A stretch of DNA of 64,000 nt from Sabellastarte sp. h YS-2021. Lineage: Eukaryota > Annelida > Polychaeta > Sabellida > Sabellidae. The position numbers were made by a program, and so were the translations under genes. The DNA lies in contig OZ024928.1 of the NCBI GenBank assembly GCA_964017235.1, forward strand, positions 89,709,566 through 89,773,565, written 5' to 3'. Shown piece after piece: positions 1 to 10,800 of the stretch (its first letter is position 1; each line of letters starts with the position of its first letter). Below the pieces are notes generated by a model, which made no database searches, had not been told where the DNA came from, and saw nothing but the letters and a program-made list of their open reading frames with translations.

Positions 1-335
1 AGTGGAAGCTATCCAGGAGACGAGTGAGATTTTCATCCTTACTAAAATTGATGGGCAAATTTCTAGACCATCAGCAATGGCTGACCTGTAACCATCAATG
101 GTACTGGGCTGCAACTTCCTGTCCTGAAACAGGTACCTAAGGAAGTAAACAACTGACTTTACAGGTGGTGCCCGAAGTCCACCTGATGAATGATACATCA
201 CTTGGTAAAAATGACCCATTTGCCTCATAGACTGATCTGATTGACCCCCCTTTGAGGAGCCTCAATTCTTGCTGCCACTGCCTCAGACAAGTCCTGCTCC
301 TCGATTGCTGAGGCTCTAGGAGCCCTGCATGGAGA

Positions 336-527
336 TTAAAATTTGTCAGATTTCTGTGAGGGATCTGATCGAATGGCTGTGAACAGGCTGGACAGATTGG
401 GCAGGCTCAGCGGGATGTGGCTGGACATGGCCACTAGATCCCAAAACCAAGGCATGTTGGGCCACCCCGGAGCAATCAGAATGATTCTCTTACATGGGGA
501 GTCTTGCAACTTCACCACTTTGCCCAA
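336..527 (-). pseudogene. DIRS post-RNase H segment
   Basis: The minus-strand frame has RIILIAPGWPNMPWFWDLV followed by a proline/leucine-rich stretch (IPLSLPNLSS). In DIRS elements this 'IAP.WP.QPWF..L' segment lies between RNase H and the methyltransferase or recombinase. Confidence 0.72.
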
Positions 528-977
528 TATGGCTGATGGTGAGGTGTATGCTTTTAGATCCTACCATGGCCGACTGAGCACATCCACTGCTGTGGCCAGG
601 GGATCCGGTACCGGTGACACAAAACAGAGGCGACTTGTTGTTGAACCTCGTGGCAAATAAGTTTATTTGGGCCGGTGCCACCTACTGCATAGAGTGGAAG
701 ACCTCTGGAAGGAGAAACCACTGTTTGGATGGTCTGGCCTAGCCTGGACAGCCTGTCTGCAACCACATTAGGCCGGCTTGGAATGTGTCGTGCCTAGAGT
801 CACTTGTTTCCTGGTACCCAGGTCAAGATTCTCCATAGTAGGGCACAAAGTGGGCCCGACCTCATTCCTCCTTCCTTTATGTATGACACTACTGTGGTGT
901 TGTCAGTTGCTACAAGTACTATCTTGTTTAAGCAAAGGTCTTAGAACTCTTTAAAGTCAGAAAAACTGCTTAAAGTT

Positions 978-1328
978 CTAGATAGTTAATATATACAACT
1001 TGCTTCCCGGAGGGGACCAGGTTGCTCCTGCCAAGTGCTCATCTAAGTGAGCGCCCCACCCTTCTATTGATGCGTCTGTAAATATTTGCAGAGCATGTTT
1101 TATTGGGTGTAATGGTTGGCCTGTAAGTGCATTGTCTTCCTTCAGCCACCATTGTAAATGGGGGTGAAGGGACCTGGGGACTTGGATCACCTTTTCCAGT
1201 GATTCTGGTACCCTCCAGCTGTTTTTGAGATGCCACTGTATGGGTCTCATATGAAGTCTGCCTAGATTAACATGCTTTTCTGTAGATGTTAGTAACCTAT
1301 CAAGGACATGAATTCCCGGACCGGGCAA
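978..1328 (-). pseudogene. DIRS RNase H fragment
   Basis: An open minus-strand frame reads LGRLHMRPIQWHL, LQWWLKEDNALTG and then FTDASIEGWGAHL. This is the LG(R)xHxRPxQ...TDAS...GWGAHL pattern of the RNase H domain in DIRS and Pao-like elements. The TDAS box holds one catalytic aspartate. Confidence 0.82.
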
Positions 1329-1432
1329 GCCGGTAGGGATAGCAGTTTTAACAGTCTCTTGAAGGTTCTGTACCCAGTCCAGGGTCGGTCGGAACCGATC
1401 AGACCTGAAGTCGAAACTGGTAGCCTACAAAA

Positions 1433-1790
1433 TCAAAGTCTTGATTGGGCTCCAGCTCTGATTTCTCTAAGTTCATTCGCCAACCCAGTTGCTGACACAT
1501 AATTTACTAGTTCCTGTGTATTTTGGAGACAAGCCTGGTGGGATCTGGCTCTCACCAACCAGCCGTCTAGGTACTGGTGGCCTCTTAAATCCTTGTGTAT
1601 GGCCATCAATTTCACCTGCTTGGTATCACAGTGAACTCAAAAGGTGCTGTGGACAACCCGAATGGCCGGGCCTTGAGTTGGTATGCCCGACCTTGGATGT
1701 GAAATCTCAGGCATTTCCTGGATTGTTCTTGTATAGGTATATGGACGTAGGTATCCCTCCTTCAACAGTTGTACTACCTAAAGTCCAGTC
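1433..1790 (-). pseudogene. DIRS reverse transcriptase fragment
   Basis: In alternating minus-strand frames I read RKCLRF, RPFGLSTAPFEFT (conserved RT motif around the thumb/palm) and HQYLDGWLVRA. The last is the catalytic Y-x-D-D box with the second aspartate changed to glycine. At least one frameshift separates the motifs. Confidence 0.8.
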
Positions 1791-1960
1791 CCCAAGGCTT
1801 CCTAAGTTCCCAAAAAAGGACTTAGTCTGGACCTTATAGGCAGATTGTGTGCCACATTTGGGACATTTGGTATTCTGACAATATTTTCTGTCCCTCCGGA
1901 CACTGGTCCGGTCTGGTGACAATGATCCAGGTTAATAGTCTCTCTGTTTTTATTGTGGTC

Positions 1961-2360
1961 TTATTTTCACATTAATAAACTCTTTGCCCCGGGCCAGCAG
2001 CCTGCAAGGTGCAGCATTTACAGAGCAATTGTAATATGTGAGATGTCAGTCCCCTGGTCGGACCTGATGACAAAATTGATTATTATCTCTGCAGTCAAGT
2101 CCAGCACCGATAACAGGTTGTTGAGAGGTGTGATAAGGGAAGGTTGCCTGGCAGTAGCTTGGGAAACTGTCCTATCATCAAGACCAATGACCGGTCTAAG
2201 AATTCTCTGTAACCAAATTAACCTTGGGCAACTCTGTCCGGTACCAGGACTCCATAGCCGGTACTTAACTGTAACCAGCAATTCTCTGTAACCGGCAAAA
2301 AACTGGCAGGCTGGGGTCACCAATCAATTTTGACAGCTACTGGTCTATATTTAGCCAGCC
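1961..2360. other. No gene recognised
   Basis: CCGGT-rich sequence between the DIRS coding remnant and the poly-T. Open frames here have no recognisable domain. It probably belongs to the retroelement. Confidence 0.4.
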
Positions 2361-2383
2361 TTTTTTTTTTTTTTTTTTTTTTT
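2361..2383. repeat. Poly-T tract (23 T)
   Basis: 23 consecutive T on the plus strand. It could be the A-tail of a minus-strand insertion or simple slippage. Confidence 0.9.
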
Positions 2384-2449
2384 GTAACCAATTGGCTCGC
2401 AGCACTAGTCAGTAAGGACTGTGTAGCCAGCACCCTGTTAGTTGATTTG

Positions 2450-2840
2450 TAACCCGTAGGTTGAAGCAAGTGTACTAGGCTGTGTAGCCAATACCAGTCG
2501 GTACGCTCTGTAACCATTTGTTGAAGTAAGTGTACTAGGCTGTGTAGCCAGTACCAGCCGGTACACTGTGTAATCAGTTGTTGAAGCAAGTGTACTAGGG
2601 CTGTGTAGCTAGTACCAGCCGGTACATTCTGTAATCATTTGTTGAGGCAAGTGTACAAGGCTGTGTAGCCGGTACACTCTGTAACCAGTTGTAGCCAGTA
2701 ATAAAAAAACAGTTGCTAAATCAATTTTACAACTATCTTGTGTGTTGAATTCACTCTGCACCCGGTTGTTGAAGCAAGTGTACAAGGCCGTGTAGACGGT
2801 AGTGGTCGGTACACTCTGTAACCAATTGCTAAAGCAATTT
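2450..2840. repeat. About 60-bp minisatellite
   Basis: Units of 60-61 bp begin with TGTAACC/TGTAATC and contain AAGTGTACTAGGCTGTGTAG and CCGGTAC. About five to six copies are present, diverged and partly truncated toward 2,840. Confidence 0.85.
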
Positions 2841-3159
2841 TACAACTATATTTTGTGTTGAATTCAGTTGGCTGTAGGTTTCCTCCATTAATTAAAGTAT
2901 TTCTCAAATCGCACGTCTTATTTGTAGATTTGACAGTTACTGGGAAACCCCTTGTGAACTATTTTTAGAAACACTTGGTGTTCGGTGTGTCACGTGATTG
3001 GCTGATTGGAGCTCGTCAGTTGTGACGTTCTTTTGTGATACTTAAACATGCAAATGCGCAGTATTCTGCTCATCCACAAACCCCACTACCGCCAATGAAG
3101 CCGGGTCTGCAAGGCAGGGACTGGAATCACAGAAGACGTGAGTTCTGAAGAACGCACTT

Positions 3160-3395
3160 CCTGGTCGGGGAAAACACGTGACCTGCTTCGTGATTGTTCG
3201 GAAGGACACGCGATTGGCTGACTGAGGATGACGTCAGTATTCGCGTTCTTTACCGGCAACTTTACAGTCCACAAAACCCCACTACTTCCGACCTTCCTGG
3301 TCGGTGAAAACACGTGACCTGCTTCGTGATTGGTCGGAAGGACACGCGATTGGCTGACTGGATATGACGTCAGAGGTCGCGTTCTTTTGTGCTGG
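3160..3395. repeat. Two-copy 136-bp tandem repeat with CRE motif
   Basis: CCTGGTCGG...AAAACACGTGACC occurs at 3160 and again at 3296. Both copies include CGCGATTGGCTGACT and a perfect TGACGTCA. It is probably part of a retroelement regulatory region. Confidence 0.8.
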
Positions 3396-4395
3396 CCGGT
3401 CGGCTGATGCTTTAAAAGCAGAGAAGCCTGGGCCAGTGCGCTCTGTAGATGAAGTCCTTGCCGGTCTGAAGTCGATTATTCTTCTCAGCCGGCTGTACAC
3501 TCAAACCAGTTTCCTGGCCATCCACCTCCCTTACTACCGACACAAGTGCCGGGTCCACAAGGGAGGGACTGAGAGTGATTAAGATGAAGTTCCTTCTATG
3601 TAAATACTAAGTGAGGTCGGCTGAACATGAGCTTGCCGGTCGACTAATGCTTTACAGCAAAGATGTCTGGACCAGTGCGCTCTGAAGAAATCTGAAGAAT
3701 GCATCTCTTGCTGCTGATGTACATATATATAAGCTTACCGGTCGACTAATGCTTTAAAGCAAAGATGTCTGGACCAGTGCGCTCTGAAGAAATCTGAAGA
3801 CTTCATCTATGCTTCTGATGAAAAAATACTGGAGCTAACTGGTGTGACTGATGCTTTACAGCAGAGAAGTCTGTACCAGTGCGCTCTGATGAAGAATGCA
3901 CCTTTCATAAGGGGATTCCGTCTATATACAGAGATCAAAACTACGTAGACTGAAGTTTCCCGTGATTTGCATTTGTAGTACTAGATGTTTCTATGGTGAC
4001 TGTAGCTGGAAGGTTACATAAGGTACATTCAAAAAGACACGGATAAAAATACCTTGTAAGTAGAATATCCATTATTTCCTTTAATATTGTCGATCTGCCC
4101 CTAACAACAATGGTTAAAGGGAGGAAACTAGCAAATGGCTGCCTTCATAATTCATATTTTTCGTCGCTTACTGCCCTATCATCAACACTAAATTGAATCA
4201 GCTAGGGAGCGTTTCCAGCAGATTTCTTGATGTATATCCGTGCTTGATATGTAGGTAACACTTTTACAATAAATTATTTGCAAATGAGGTAGTAAATCCG
4301 TCATAATGCACACTTTTCTTTAAAATATCTGGAGATTGTTGAAAACACGTCTGCACAGTACACGCGCCAAACGAAAAAGATGCTATGACGTCATG
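3225..4395. promoter_or_regulatory. Three TGACGTCA (CRE-like) palindromes
   Basis: Perfect TGACGTCA octamers occur near 3229, 3365 and 4386, with CACGTGAC E-box-like motifs near 3175 and 3312. Their co-occurrence in the GC-rich block upstream of the minus-strand DIRS coding remnant suggests an element promoter. Function is inferred only from motifs. Confidence 0.4.
3395..3900. repeat. About 102-bp tandem repeat, GC-rich
   Basis: Repeats carry GGTCGACTAATGCTTTA and CCAGTGCGCTCTG. The latter occurs near 3433, 3672, 3773 and 3876; the last three are spaced 101-103 bp apart. Confidence 0.8.
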
Positions 4396-4784
4396 TTGTC
4401 TAGACAGGAAGTAAATACCATGCGCCACCTTGCGAATGCACAGTACTGGGACCGGCCAGCCGGTGGAAACACAGGACGTCTTTTTCTGGCGTTTGGCGGG
4501 CCGGTCTGCGCCGACCGGTTTAGCAATTGTCCATTGGATAGGATGTATTAACGCAATAAAATCTTCTATTTCAGGAGCCTTCCATTATACAATGTGACTT
4601 AAGTAACATATTTGGATACCAAGGCCGAAATTTACTCCAGTCTACACTCTGCAGGTATAAGCTGCAAAGCAATCAGAAACATGTGCAGTCCAATAGAGCA
4701 GTGCACAATCAATGAAGTTTCAAAGACAACCCCCAAAAAATGATATTAATCAATAGAAGTGAGATAACCAAATTTTACACTTAC
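3900..4784. other. PHM 3' intron, no exon recognised
   Basis: I searched for the next PHM exon (a GTSSDEMCN-like block on the minus strand) and did not find it. The stretch 4336-4551 is GC-rich with CCGGCCAGCCGG-type palindromes and resembles the DIRS-associated block. Confidence 0.5.
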
Positions 4785-4834
4785 CCAACATGAGTATTGA
4801 CATCCAAATCACTATCATATGTGCAACGCCCGCC
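4785..4834 (-). CDS. PHM: PHM exon 8 (50-nt micro-exon)
   Basis: 50 nt, too short to stand out as an open frame. It starts in phase 0 after TTTTGTAG and reads GGRCTYDSDLDVNTHV plus GG of the next codon, ending at GTAAGTG. It aligns with the vertebrate AARCVF...THIGG segment directly after GDIL. C256 is the C293 equivalent. It lies 9.7 kb from exon 7. The next exon, with the methionine ligand, was not found between 1 and 4,784. Confidence 0.85.
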
Positions 4835-7800
4835 CTACAAAAATTCAATACTTGGATTTCACAGTAGAAACTACAAGTTAGTTGAATTGGTAATTCCTCT
4901 GTTGGAGACTCCAAATGGAGTTACATACAGTGGAGACTACGTTAAATGGCTTTTTTTTTTCACAAGTGTTTGCTTTTATTCACTCTTTTTTCCCATTGCA
5001 CTTGTGACATCCCATCGGTGTCTTACAAAAATGTCATATACGCAGTATGACTTGTGAAACTGACAACTGTTTTTAACATTGCGTTAACAAAATATTTCCT
5101 AAATTACATGTAGAGCTATAAACTTTCTATGCGTATTATTTTTGTTAGAGGGTATCATTATAAAGAGTGGTGATTTATAAGATTAATGACAAAAAGTTAT
5201 ATGGAAGTCATGTCTTTGGGGTTTGGTTATAACTTTAACCAGACAATTCAATACCATCAAATATATATTTCCAAATGCTCCACCTTCTTTCGAATTGGGG
5301 CGATTGTGAGTTTATCAGGCTTAATGTTTCTTGTTCCAAATAAGTTTTTTAAATTTCTTTTTGAAGGAAAAAGATATTTAGTTTATAGTTATTTTTTGTA
5401 CACCAGAAGATATATTTCCGAGTGATCATAAGTATCAGGTTTAATGGCCAAAATGTTTGGCCATTCAGTAAATAGCTTTAAATATAAATAAAATAGCATT
5501 AAATGGCTTGATGCTTGTCTGGACTTTCCATTGGTGAAGCTCCAACTGGAGTGTCAACTAGAGGAATTGTCAGTCCTCCAAGCTCTGGTTGAAGAAAATA
5601 GTATCGGAGATGCCTGTACCCCACAGCTCAGGAATATAGTTTTCAACACTATTGACATAAAGAAGAAGTGAAACCATACAAAGATTGAGAGACTTTCAGT
5701 GCAGTGTCAGTCTTATACATATCCATAACTGTTTACATAGACAAAATAACGTCTAAGAGAAAGAAAATGTATGAAAATGTATAAAATATTAAAACAAGAT
5801 AATTCAATAGCAAGATGACTGTATTTATCAGTGAATTAAAAATTATGATGCTGTAAAATTTATTAACTAGCTGTCCGTGAAAACAGCACAATTAAGTAAA
5901 AATACATGTAATAAAGCTGCAATCTTTGTCATAAGAGAAATATGGCAACTGAATATAGTTTGGCAAAGCCAAAGTTAAAGGTCACACTATGATAATGCAT
6001 GCCTACACCATCTAGCTACTGTCCCTACCAAGTATCAACTTCCTACACCTTACGTTTTCCGAGATATAACCAGACCTGGGGCGATTACTTTGAAAAGTAT
6101 TCGAATACGATTACGAATAATTTCAATTTTCATGATTATGAATACGATTATGATTACACCATTTTCAAAAGTATTCGATTACGATTATGATTACTTTTTT
6201 GAAAAGTATTCGATTATATTTACGAATACACTACGATTACTTTTGAAAAAATTAAATTTATTTAAAATTTTAGGTTAAAATAAAATTTAATTTAAATTTG
6301 AAAGTTTTAAGTTATTTTAAAAGTTAATCTATGTATTTTAAATCAAACACAGAAAAGTAAAAGTTCTATTTAATTATTGGTCACTGTTGGAATTTTTGTC
6401 ATAAAGACTGACAACCACAAAAATACTAATTCCATCATTTTAGAGGATTGTCTGTTGTTGATATGTTTTTCAGTGAAGAATTACCAGAATTAACCCCATT
6501 ACAAAATAAGAAACATCAAGCCTATCATTGAATAAACATTATCATATGTATATTAAAACAAAAGAGTTTACCTTCAAATGAATCAATAGATTGGAAGTTG
6601 TCATTCCTATAGCTGCTACAGTAGCTGTACACTGTTTACATTTTGCTCTGTATTTCCCAGATGTGTCATCTGGCATTTCAAAGTAATCAAACACAACAGA
6701 CTTTGGCTTAAAGCTAGCCATCATAGACAAGTGACACACATATTTATACACAGGCCTCATAATCCCCTTACCTAGTGTGACAATTGTTATACTTTCTTTC
6801 AAGTCATTATCTAATACCTTAATACCTTGTTAGTTTTCATTCCTGAGCACTTGTTTGTTATTTTGAAAGTTACCCATTAAAATTGTTGGATTTCAATTTT
6901 TATGAACCAGATAAATATAGTGTTAAGTTTTGATTAATCTAAGACAATGACAAATAAAAACAATGAAAGAAATCATACCTTACTCACTCCTGAGCACTTA
7001 TTTGTTATTTTGAAAGTTACCCATTAAAATTGCTGGATTTTCAGTTTTAAGAACCAGGGGCCTGTATAGTGTTAGGTTTTGATTAATCTAAGTCAATGCA
7101 AAATAAAAACAATGGTCATATACTTATTTTATCAATTATGATTCAAATCCTCAGGCCCTTGAAAATTGTTTCATAATGTAGACATTAATCCTTGAGGTAA
7201 GTGAATTCATACATTTATTACTAGTAGTAGATTTATAACATAATACAGTAAGTAAATTAAAAATGCAGCAATACTATGTAACAAAACTACTATTTTTAAT
7301 TTCGCTAGCCTGATCATAAAAGTCACACAAGTCAACTAATGAAGAATACTAACAAATATACTTCGCAACTATCTAATAAATTCATACAGCTTATATTAAA
7401 TTAATATTAAATGAAAGATACACAGTCCCATGTTTATTTAATGCCAAAACTCACACAATGAATTCAAACTTCAAAGTTGTCATTAAAAGCTTCTAACTAT
7501 AAGTTTAAAAGAGTAAAATTCTGAGTAAAATTGACAAAAATTTCCAAAGTATTCGTAAAAGTATTCATGATTACGAATACTTTTGGAATGTATTCGAATA
7601 CGATTGCGATTACTTTGCATATTTTACAAAAGTATTCGATTATGATTATGAATACTTTGAAAAATGTAATCGATTACCTACGATTATGATTACGATTACA
7701 TTTTGCCCAGGCCTGGATATAACCCAAACAAGACTTTACATATCAAGGTTACTCTGACAAGGTCAAAGGTCAAACCAAGGCCATATAATCACATTGCACA

Positions 7801-10800
7801 CCTACATCCCTAACTAATGTCCCTACCAAGAATCAATTTCCTACACCTTAAGGCTTCCAAGATATAGCACGGACAAGATTTTAATGGTCAAGGTCACTCT
7901 GGCAAGGTTTAAGGTCAAATCAAGGTCACACCATGATGCTGCACACCTACACCCTCCAACAAATGTCCCTACCATGTATAAACTTCCTACACCTTATGGT
8001 TTCAGAGATATAGTCTGGACACGATTTTAAAGGTCAAGGTCACCATGGCAAGGTCAAAGGTTAAATCAAGGTCACAAGATTGCACACGTACACCAAGCAA
8101 TTGAAAGGAGATTACATAAAACATGCACAGTCCAACACAAGATGGTTATTGACAAAGTATGCACATGGACCCCCAAAGAGATTTCCTTTCACACAAATAA
8201 CTCCACAAATAACTCCAAAAGTATTTGACATTAGGATGTCAAATTTGGCATGTGGATATGTACGGGTGAAGGCAAGAAGGCTATATCTTGCTGACCTTGT
8301 CAGTTGATTTCCAGGTCAGTGGCAGTCTTGAGAAGGTTAAATTTTGCCCATTTTTCAAATTTTGACCAGATTCAGAAATACTATAATTTGGATATTTTTA
8401 GGTTAACATGTATAACAGATATATATGTGCATCTCCTATATAAACCTTCTAAAATTTCACCCTGAATCTCCAAATTTAAGCAAATCACTCAAATCACTCA
8501 CTGGAAAACAACCATGCAGCGGATGAGGATAAACTTTTTTCAGTTCAGTAAATATTCCCTGTATCACTATAGTCTGTAGGATAAAAGGATCACAATATGA
8601 GACACCTTTTGGCAGAGGTATCAATGTAAGAATCAACTGTATCTTTGTATCACAAAATCAGACTATTTCCAGCATAAAGTTGAGCTCATAGCTACTTTGA
8701 TCCAAATTTACATCAGAAGAATCTAAGCAAGCTGCCACCAAGCAACCAGGCAATAAGACTGTATATCTTCTTAATTATGAACTGATTTGTACTGTGACTG
8801 CAACACATAATGCGTCCTTGTCTGAATCCAGATATACCCCCATTACTTACTCTATGAGCCAGAACATGACTGTGTCTCTTTTTATTGGAGAACCAAGCGA
8901 GGCTCCAACTCTGTGTCTAGCCTCTACCCTGTTGCAGCAATGATAGGGTTTGACAGAGGATTAGCACTTGGTAGCACGAGCAGCAAAATCCACTTAGGCG
9001 GACAAGATGGTCAATCATACGAAGGATGAGCTACCTGAAGGGAGTGCAGGCCAGGCAAGCCTGCAGTGAAGGCATGAATCCGGACAGACAAATACTTGCA
9101 GGAACAAATTTGAACCATTTGAAGTGTCACCCAAGCCGACATTATCCATAAATTATGGTGATCAGAACTTTAAAAAGTGCAACTGTGCCACCAAGCTATA
9201 CCTAAGTATCAGGTGGACTTGTTCAAAAGCCAATCAACCGTGTAACAGCAGGAGTCACTACAGGTTTACTTGCTCAAATATCACTTGGGAACTGACACTC
9301 CATACATGAAAGTAAAGGAAATCTTGCACGAAAATAAAGTAATAAGTGTTAATTTTTATTCTGAGTTTTTATAACAAATATCTTATCCACATCAAATTAT
9401 TTCACAGTGTTTTAACTATGGTATTACTAGGTAACTTGTGCGTCAATAAAAGTCAGTACAGGAAATGTTACATCAAAATAAAATAACACTTTGAATCCAA
9501 TTTTAACTAGAAATAGGCCGCCCTGTTGATAGTAGATGCGAATAGAAACAGGATAGCATAGAAGAACACACATTATCATGTGTAATGTCCACCCATGAAC
9601 CTTTTGCCCAAATTGTACAGTAGTCTTACAAGACCCTGTTTCATTTGTAAAATATATCAATGATGCTTAAATATTTGTTAGTGTAGATGTAAATTATTTC
9701 AGCTTCATGCCTTTTTGCATTGGTTGGGTTGAAAATTTTGACGAAATCACTCTATCTTGCACGGTTAAGAAGATAGAAGCAAATTCCTGTTTTTCTATTT
9801 TTGGCAAAAATTTGAAAATTCAAAATGGCCGCCATTTTTGGGAAAAGGAAATTTTTTTGAAAATTGCCAAGAGTACATTTCTTAGATACCCTATGGGTCG
9901 AAAATTTCAACAAAATAACTCTATTTTGCACGGTTAAGGCCAGTTTGTGTTTTTCCATTTTAAGCAAAAATTCGAAAATTCAAAATGGCTGCCATTTTTG
10001 GGGAGGGGAAATTTTTTTGAAAATTGCAAAGATTACATTCCTTAGATACCCTGTGGGTTGAAAAATTTCGACGAAATCGCTCTATCTCGCATGGTTAAGG
10101 AGATAGAAGCAAATTTGTGTTTTGCCATTTTTGGCAAAAATTTGAAAATTCAAAATGGCCGCCATTTTTGGGGAGGGGAAAATTTTTGGAAGATTGCAAA
10201 GATTGCATTCCTTAGATACCCTGTAGGTCGAAAATTTCGACGATATCACTCTATCTCGCACGGTTAAGGAGATAGAAGCAAATTTGTGTTTTGCCATTTT
10301 TGGCAAAAATTCGAAAATTCAAAATGGCCGCCATTTTTGGGGAGGGGAAAATTTTTGGAAAATTGCAAATATTACATTCCTTAGATACCCTGTGGGTTGA
10401 AAATTTCGACGAAATCGCTCTATCTCACACGGTTAAGGAGATAGAAGGAAATTTGTGTTTTGCCATTTTTGGCAAAAATTCGAAAATTCAAAATGGCCGC
10501 CATTTTTGGGGAGGGGAAAATTTTTTGAAAATTGCAAGAGTACACTCCTCAGATACCCTGTGGGTCGAAAATTTTGCCGAAATCGCTCTATCTCGCACGG
10601 TTAAGGAGATAGAAGCAAATTAGTGTTTTGCCATTTTTGGCAAAAATTCGAAAATTCAAAATGGCCGCCATTTTTGGGGAGGGGAAAATTTTTTGAAAAT
10701 TGCAAAGAGTACACTCCTCAGATACCCTGTGGGTCGAAAATTTTGACGAAATCGCTCTATCTCGCACGGTTAAGGAGATAGAAGCAAATTTGTGTTTTGC

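Larger units (their letters stand above)
1..1960 (-). mobile_element. DIRS-type retrotransposon, decayed, left part outside window
   Basis: Read on the minus strand, a tyrosine-recombinase-type (DIRS) retroelement polyprotein is visible in broken frames. It comprises a reverse transcriptase palm (about 1790-1433), RNase H (1328-978), then a segment with LIAPGWPNMPWFWDL (527-336), which is typical of the stretch after RNase H in DIRS elements. Frameshifts and stops make it non-functional. The 5' boundary is not defined. GC-rich, CCGG-rich sequence continues to about 4.55 kb and may be the element's 5' region. Confidence 0.8.
5940..8330 (+). repeat. About 127-bp AAGGTCA-rich tandem repeat, split by a hAT insertion
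   Basis: Units contain CTACCAAGTATCAACTTCCT, CACCTTA..GTTTCCGAGATAT and AAGGTCAAGGTCAC. One unit lies left of the hAT element (5940-6070) and about four lie right of it (7716-8330), so the array predates the insertion. A related array occurs on the opposite strand at 55.4-55.8 kb. Confidence 0.8.

Noticed and set aside
6000-7720. ATTCG/CGAATAC-rich blocks as separate satellites
   Set aside because: They are the subterminal inverted regions of the hAT element defined by its ends and 8-bp duplication.
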